DNA of 8,500 bases, taken from the NCBI GenBank assembly GCA_024511045.1, contig JANEMG010000082.1:1-8500 (forward strand), read 5' to 3'. The position numbers were made by a program, and so were the translations under genes. The notes under the pieces were generated by a model that saw only the letters and a list, made by a program, of their open reading frames with translations, ran no database searches and was not told the DNA's origin. The DNA comes from Gammaproteobacteria bacterium (GTDB lineage Bacteria > Pseudomonadota > Gammaproteobacteria > Methylococcales > Methylomonadaceae). Each line of letters begins with the position of its first letter. Position 1 is the stretch's first letter. Below are positions 4,557 to 8,500 of the stretch, piece after piece.

Positions 4557-6626
4557 TCAGGAAGACAGCCGGGAAATATCGGCAATCTGCAGGAACAGGT
4601 CGGCGAGCAGGGTCAGCAGGGCCAGGCGTCTGGCGCGCAACTGCAGGTCGTCGGTCATGACCATGACGTGGTCGAAAAAAGCGTCCACATCGCCCTGCAG
4701 GCGGGCCAGACGCGTCAGGGCCGCCTGGTAGTCGCGTTGTTCCAGCAAGGGCTGTATGTCCCGCTGCGCCTGTTGCGCCGAGGCCAGCAACTGCTGTTCC
4801 TGGGGTTCCGACTGGGCGCCGATCTCCGTGGCGGGTTCGGTTTCGGACTTGCGCAGGATGTTGCGGATGCGCTTGTTAGCGCTGGCCAGACTTTCCGCCT
4901 CCGGCAGTTGGCTGAAGACCTTGACGGCCTGCAGGCGGGCCATGAAATCCAGCGGGTTGCCCGGTTTGACCTGCAGCACCGAGGCAAATTCATTGGCGCT
5001 GTAGCCCTGCTCCAGGCAATAGCTCTTCAGGCGGTCGAAGACGAAATCGATGACCTGGCTGCGGGTTTCCTGACGGTCGAAGCTATGCGTGTATTGCTGC
5101 AGGGCGAAATCGATCGCCGCCACCAGGTCCAGGTCCAGATCGTTCTCGATCAGGATGCGCAGCGTGCCGAAGGCGGCCCGGCGCAGCGCATAGGGATCCT
5201 TATCGCCGCTGGGGATCAGGCCGGCGCTGAAAATGCCGGTCAGGGTGTCGATCTTGTCGGCCATGGACAGGATCTGGCCGGTCGCATGGCCGGGCGTCGG
5301 ACTGCCGGACTGTTTCGGGAAGTACTGTTCCTCCAGGGCCGCCGCGACTTCCGGACGTTCACCATCGGCAGCGGCATAGTAGCGCCCCATGACCCCTTGC
5401 AGACTTGGGAATTCGCCGACCATCTCTGTCAGCAGGTCGGTTTTTGCCAGCAGCGCCGCGCGTTTCGGCAGCTCCGGATCGATCTGCAATGTCTGGGCGA
5501 TATATTCCACCAGTTGCTCCAGGCGGCGGGTCTTGTCGGCCAGCGAACCCAGCTTGTTCTGGAAGATGATGTTGGCCAGGTCCAGAACGCGTTCGTCCAG
5601 GCGCCGTTTGCGGTCCTGGTTCCAGAAGAATTCCGCATCGGCGAGGCGCGGCGCGATGACCCGTTCATTGCCTTCCCGAACGGATTCGGGGCGGGTGCTT
5701 TCGATGTTGCTGAAGGTGATGAAATGGGGCAGCAGTCTGCCGTCCGGACCTTTGACCGGAAAATATTTCTGGTTGGTCTGCATCGTGGAGATCAGCACCT
5801 CGTCGGGCAGATCCAGAAAGCGCCGGTGGAAATTGCCGGTAACCGCGACGGGCCATTCGTTCAGCGCGGCGACCTCCTCCAGCAGATCCGCCTCGATATG
5901 TGCTGTGCCGCCCACGGCGATGGCGGCTTCTTCAGCCGCCGCACGGATCTGGGCCTGGCGTCCGGCGAAATCGACGATCACCTTGCCTTCCTGCAGCAGT
6001 TTCTGCTCATAGTGCGTTGCATCCTGCAGTGCGATCCGTTCCGGGGCATGGAAGCGGTGCCCCTGGGTATAACGGTCGGTGGTCAGACCCAGGATCTTTG
6101 TATCGATGACGGCGCCGCCATACAGCAGCAGCACCCAGTGTACGGGCCTGACGAATTCGCTGCTGGAGGAGCCCCAGCGCATTCTTTTGGCGATGGGCAG
6201 TGTGTGGATGCTGTGCCGGATGATGTCGGGGAGCAGTTCTGTGGCGGATTGTCCCTTGATTTCCTGGGTGAATGCCAGCCACTGGCCCTTGTCGGTGCTG
6301 ATCCGCTGCAGTTGTTCGACCGTCACGCCGCAGCTCCTGGCAAAACCTTCGGCAGCCTTGCTGGGTTTGCCGTCGGCGTCGAAGGCGGCCTGCAGCGCCG
6401 GGCCGCGTTTCTGTATGGATCTGTCCGGCTGGGCAGGACTCAGGTCCTCGACGAGCACCGCCAGCCGCCTCGGTGTTGCATAGGCTTGGCAGTTGCCATG
6501 ATCGAGATCGGCCTTGTCCAGGCCATTTCTGATGTTTTCCAGCAGCGCATTGCTCAGTTTCAGCAGCGACTTCGGAGGCAGTTCCTCGCAGCCCAGTTCG
6601 AAAAGTAAGTGCCTGTTGTCAGTCAT
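4557..6626 (-). CDS. glyS: Glycyl-tRNA synthetase beta subunit
   Basis: The 689 residues equal the length of E. coli GlyS. With GlyQ it forms the bacterial alpha2beta2 glycyl-tRNA synthetase; the beta subunit supplies most tRNA recognition. Recognisable blocks are LLFELGCEELPPK (7-19), the PVHW segment (161-164), ERVIAPRLADAEFFWNQD (321-338), TEMVGEFPSLQGVMG (400-414), HATGQILSMADKIDTL (447-462) and DPYALRRAAFG (477-487). The C-terminal ~100 residues match the DALR-type anticodon-binding domain. The start follows the glyQ stop by 3 bp, with a GAGG ribosome-binding site inside the last glyQ codons, so the two subunits are coupled and made together. No frameshift or missing motif is seen. Confidence 0.98.
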   Translation of the reverse strand: MTDNRHLLFELGCEELPPKSLLKLSNALLENIRNGLDKADLDHGNCQAYATPRRLAVLVEDLSPAQPDRSIQKRGPALQAAFDADGKPSKAAEGFARSCGVTVEQLQRISTDKGQWLAFTQEIKGQSATELLPDIIRHSIHTLPIAKRMRWGSSSSEFVRPVHWVLLLYGGAVIDTKILGLTTDRYTQGHRFHAPERIALQDATHYEQKLLQEGKVIVDFAGRQAQIRAAAEEAAIAVGGTAHIEADLLEEVAALNEWPVAVTGNFHRRFLDLPDEVLISTMQTNQKYFPVKGPDGRLLPHFITFSNIESTRPESVREGNERVIAPRLADAEFFWNQDRKRRLDERVLDLANIIFQNKLGSLADKTRRLEQLVEYIAQTLQIDPELPKRAALLAKTDLLTEMVGEFPSLQGVMGRYYAAADGERPEVAAALEEQYFPKQSGSPTPGHATGQILSMADKIDTLTGIFSAGLIPSGDKDPYALRRAAFGTLRILIENDLDLDLVAAIDFALQQYTHSFDRQETRSQVIDFVFDRLKSYCLEQGYSANEFASVLQVKPGNPLDFMARLQAVKVFSQLPEAESLASANKRIRNILRKSETEPATEIGAQSEPQEQQLLASAQQAQRDIQPLLEQRDYQAALTRLARLQGDVDAFFDHVMVMTDDLQLRARRLALLTLLADLFLQIADISRLSS

Positions 6627-6629
6627 GAG

Positions 6630-7544
6630 TCAGGCCTCGGTCTTGCTGAGCATGGGGAAGCCCAGCGCCTCCCGGCACTGGTAGTAGGTTTCCGCCACGG
6701 ATTTGGACATGTTTCTGACTCTGAGGATGTAGTGCTGGCGCTCGGTCACGGAAATGGCATGGCGCGAATCCAGCAGATTGAAGGTGTGCGAGGCTTTCAG
6801 GACCATTTCGTAGGCGGGCAGGGGCAGATTCTGTTCGATCAGCTTGCGGCACTCCTGTTCATAGGTGTCGAAGCAATGCAGCATGAAATCGATATTGGCA
6901 TGCTCGAAGTTGAAGGCCGACATTTCCACTTCGTTCTGCCGGTATACATCACCGTAGCTGATGGCGCCATGGGGCCCCTGCACCCAGGTCAGGTCATAGA
7001 CGCTTTCGACACCCTGCAGATACATGGCGATGCGCTCCAGGCCATAGGTGATTTCACCACTGACCGGCCGGCATTCCAGTCCGCCGACCTGCTGAAAATA
7101 GGTGAACTGGGTCACTTCCATGCCATTCAGCCAGACCTCCCAGCCCAGTCCCCAGGCGCCCAGCGTCGGTGATTCCCAGTTGTCCTCGACGAAGCGCACA
7201 TCGTGTTCCAGCAGGTCCAGTCCCAGATGGCGCAGGGAATCCAGGTAGAGTTCCTGTATATTGGTGGGTGAGGGCTTGAGCAGGACCTGAAACTGGTAGT
7301 AATGCTGCAGGCGGTTGGGGTTTTCGCCGTAACGTCCGTCGGTGGGGCGGCGCGAAGGCTGCACGTAGGCGGTGTTCCAGGGTTCGGGGCCGATGGCGCG
7401 AAGAAAGGTGGCGGGATGGAAGGTGCCCGCTCCGACTTCCTGATCCAGCGGCTGCAGCAGGATGCAGCCCTGTCCGGACCAGTATGCCTGCAGGCTCTGG
7501 ATCAGGCCCTGAAAAGTCATCAGATCATAATATGCGCTTGACAC
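6630..7544 (-). CDS. glyQ: Glycyl-tRNA synthetase alpha subunit
   Basis: This class II synthetase catalytic subunit forms glycyl-adenylate and works with GlyS. The protein is nearly colinear with E. coli GlyQ (304 against 303 residues). Diagnostic blocks are QPLDQEVGAG (31-40), YVQPSRRPTDGRYGENPNR (60-78), EDNWESPTLGAWGLGWEVW (120-138), GMEVTQFTYFQQ (141-152) and GEITYGLERIAMY (163-175). The longest frame starts at GTG (7542-7544). An ATG at 7518-7520 would give MTFQGL and lose 8 residues. Neither start has a good ribosome-binding site; homologues usually carry 6-9 residues before TFQ, which mildly favours the GTG. It is the first gene of the glyQ-glyS-gmhB-plsC operon, with a TATAAT promoter about 35 bp upstream. 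Confidence 0.98.
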   Translation of the reverse strand: MSSAYYDLMTFQGLIQSLQAYWSGQGCILLQPLDQEVGAGTFHPATFLRAIGPEPWNTAYVQPSRRPTDGRYGENPNRLQHYYQFQVLLKPSPTNIQELYLDSLRHLGLDLLEHDVRFVEDNWESPTLGAWGLGWEVWLNGMEVTQFTYFQQVGGLECRPVSGEITYGLERIAMYLQGVESVYDLTWVQGPHGAISYGDVYRQNEVEMSAFNFEHANIDFMLHCFDTYEQECRKLIEQNLPLPAYEMVLKASHTFNLLDSRHAISVTERQHYILRVRNMSKSVAETYYQCREALGFPMLSKTEA

Positions 7545-7579
7545 GGTGGTTTTTTGCCCCGAAAGCTAAAAAAGCGCCA

Positions 7580-7607
7580 ATTATAACGTAGAATTCGGCT
7601 TTGGACA
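7580..7607 (-). promoter_or_regulatory. Candidate promoter of the glyQ operon
   Basis: On the minus strand a perfect TATAAT (7580-7585) lies 16 bp downstream of TGTCCA (7602-7607), a poor -35 match at three of six positions. The predicted start near 7573 would give a leader of about 30 nt to the GTG or 55 nt to the ATG. I see no room or pairing for a T-box, which is not expected in this group anyway. Confidence 0.5.
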
Positions 7608-7610
7608 TGC

Positions 7611-7628
7611 CCGGCATTGCTTTGCCGG
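7611..7628. repeat. Hairpin in the divergent intergenic region
   Basis: CCGGCA-TTGCTT-TGCCGG is a perfect 6-bp stem with a 6-nt loop between the glyQ promoter and the reductase gene. It could sit in the leader of the reductase mRNA or act as a protein-binding palindrome. No further support is visible. Confidence 0.3.
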
Positions 7629-7708
7629 CACGACTGGACCCGATTCCGACGCAGTGTCTGGAACGGACCGGAAAAATTCTTAGGCAGACAGGAGCGGAGT
7701 ATCCGAAC

Positions 7709-8281
7709 ATGGTAAAAATTCTCGCACTTTCCGGCAGTGCCCGGAAGCAATCCTATAATCAGAGGCTGGTCAGAATCGCCGCGACAGGCGCAAAAATAGC
7801 CGGGGCGGAAGTGACGGAAATCAATCTGGCGGATTTTCCCATGCCGATCTTCAACCAGGATCTAGAAGCGGAACAGGGCATGCCGGAAGCGGCCGGGGCC
7901 ATCAAGAAGCTGATGATCGGGCACGATGGCATGCTGATCGCCTCCCCGGAATACAACAGCGCCTATTCAGCATTGCTGAAAAACGCCATCGACTGGGCGT
8001 CGCGCAAGGAAGTGGAATCGGAACCGCCATTGCAGGCCTTCCGTGGCAAGGTGGTGACTCTCATGTCGGCATCGCCGGGAGCGTTGGGTGGCTTGCGGGG
8101 GCTGGTGGTGCTGCGCATGCTGCTGGGAAACCTGGGCATGATCGTGCTGCCCGGGCAGCAGGCAATCGCCCATGCCGGGAAGGCCTTTCATGGGGACGGG
8201 TCACTGCTGGATGACGGTCAGCAGCAGGCGGTGATGGCCTTGGGTCGGGAGTTGGCTGGCACCTTGCAGAAGCTGGTTTAG
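7709..8281 (+). CDS. NAD(P)H-dependent FMN/quinone reductase family protein
   Basis: The 190-residue flavodoxin-like protein belongs to the NADPH-dependent FMN reductase family (ChrR/YieF-like), soluble enzymes that reduce quinones, flavins or adventitious metals such as chromate. The phosphate-binding loop is SGSARKQSYN (8-17), the flavin contact region is SPEYNSAYSALLKNAIDW (79-96), and a glycine-rich SASPGALGGLRG loop lies at 120-131. The open frame extends back to a TTG at 7601, but homology begins with MVKILALSG, so the ATG at 7709 is chosen. It has a GGAG at 7696-7699, nine bases before the start. The gene is divergent from glyQ and apparently monocistronic. The substrate cannot be told from sequence; the family is secure. 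Confidence 0.92.
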   Translation: MVKILALSGSARKQSYNQRLVRIAATGAKIAGAEVTEINLADFPMPIFNQDLEAEQGMPEAAGAIKKLMIGHDGMLIASPEYNSAYSALLKNAIDWASRKEVESEPPLQAFRGKVVTLMSASPGALGGLRGLVVLRMLLGNLGMIVLPGQQAIAHAGKAFHGDGSLLDDGQQQAVMALGRELAGTLQKLV

Positions 8282-8422
8282 AAGGGCTGCGGATCGACCC
8301 GGTTGTGCAGGACAAATTCAGAAAAAACAGGCTCAAATTTAGGCTCGTTTCTGTGAGGCAATTCGAAGTTTCAGGATTAAGTTGTTATCGCAGTTGAGAA
8401 ATGAGAAGTTGATCACAATTTC

Positions 8423-8431
8423 TGTGGATAA
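8423..8431 (-). promoter_or_regulatory. DnaA-box match in the terminal intergenic stretch
   Basis: TGTGGATAA on the plus strand is the reverse complement of the consensus DnaA box TTATCCACA, without mismatch. A looser match (CAATGCACA on the minus strand) lies about 5 bp further right. The surrounding 219 bases (8282-8500) show no gene. In Pseudomonas glyQ-glyS lie near dnaA and oriC, which makes the site more interesting. One box alone is weak evidence for an origin. Confidence 0.4.
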
Positions 8432-8500
8432 GTCTGTGCATTGTCTGTTTCAAAAGGCCCCTAAGGCGCGTAATTATTACAGTTTCGCTCTGTACATGAC

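Noticed and set aside
4668..6608. A 646-codon open frame on the plus strand opposite glyS
   Set aside because: It mirrors glyS over nearly its whole length. Its composition (rich in Gln, Gly, Asp, Val and Leu) fits the antisense of a GC-rich gene, and no motif is recognisable.
7601..7708. N-terminal extension of the flavin reductase from the TTG at 7601
   Set aside because: The added 36 residues have no family match, and the domain begins at MVKILALSG. The ATG at 7709 has a GGAG upstream.
8282..8320. Terminator after the reductase gene
   Set aside because: Only short complementary pieces (CTGC/GCAG) with a long loop are present, and no T-run follows.

Overview
The window looks like chromosomal DNA from a gammaproteobacterium. 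GlyQ and GlyS are full-length and match the enterobacterial/pseudomonad type. The minus-strand order glyQ-glyS-gmhB-plsC is the arrangement found beside the replication origin in Pseudomonas. The palindromic and MITE-like repeats recall methanotrophs of the Methylococcales, but that placement is only an impression.

Left part (1-2198, plus strand): the window opens inside a gene for a degenerate GGDEF plus EAL c-di-GMP protein, whose 5' end is cut off. A non-coding stretch (920-1285) follows, bounded by a 12-bp inverted repeat and holding a long imperfect hairpin of a dispersed-repeat type. Next is a PPK2-family polyphosphate kinase gene (1286-2198) carrying two separate one-base frameshifts, so it reads as a pseudogene or as two sequencing errors.

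Middle part (2199-3283): this is repeat-rich accessory DNA. Two direct copies of a ~144-bp MITE-like element (2318-2461 and 2997-3139) flank one unrecognised 73-residue gene (2624-2845). The first copy is bounded exactly by an 8-bp target duplication. Its ends read GTAAC...GTTAC, which with the 8-bp duplication points to mobilisation by an IS66-family transposase. Two strong palindromes lie between the small gene and the second copy.

Right part (3284-8281): a compact minus-strand operon is read in the order glyQ, glyS, gmhB, plsC, with 3-bp gaps and finally a 32-bp overlap. It joins the two subunits of glycyl-tRNA synthetase to an LPS-heptose phosphatase and a lysophosphatidate acyltransferase, linking translation capacity and envelope synthesis. 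A divergent plus-strand gene (7709-8281) encodes an NAD(P)H-dependent flavin/quinone reductase. The last 219 bp are non-coding and contain one perfect DnaA-box match.

I found no tRNA, rRNA, CRISPR array or defence system. The clearest non-routine items are the MITE pair with its target duplication, the twice-frameshifted ppk2, and the structured intergenic repeats.
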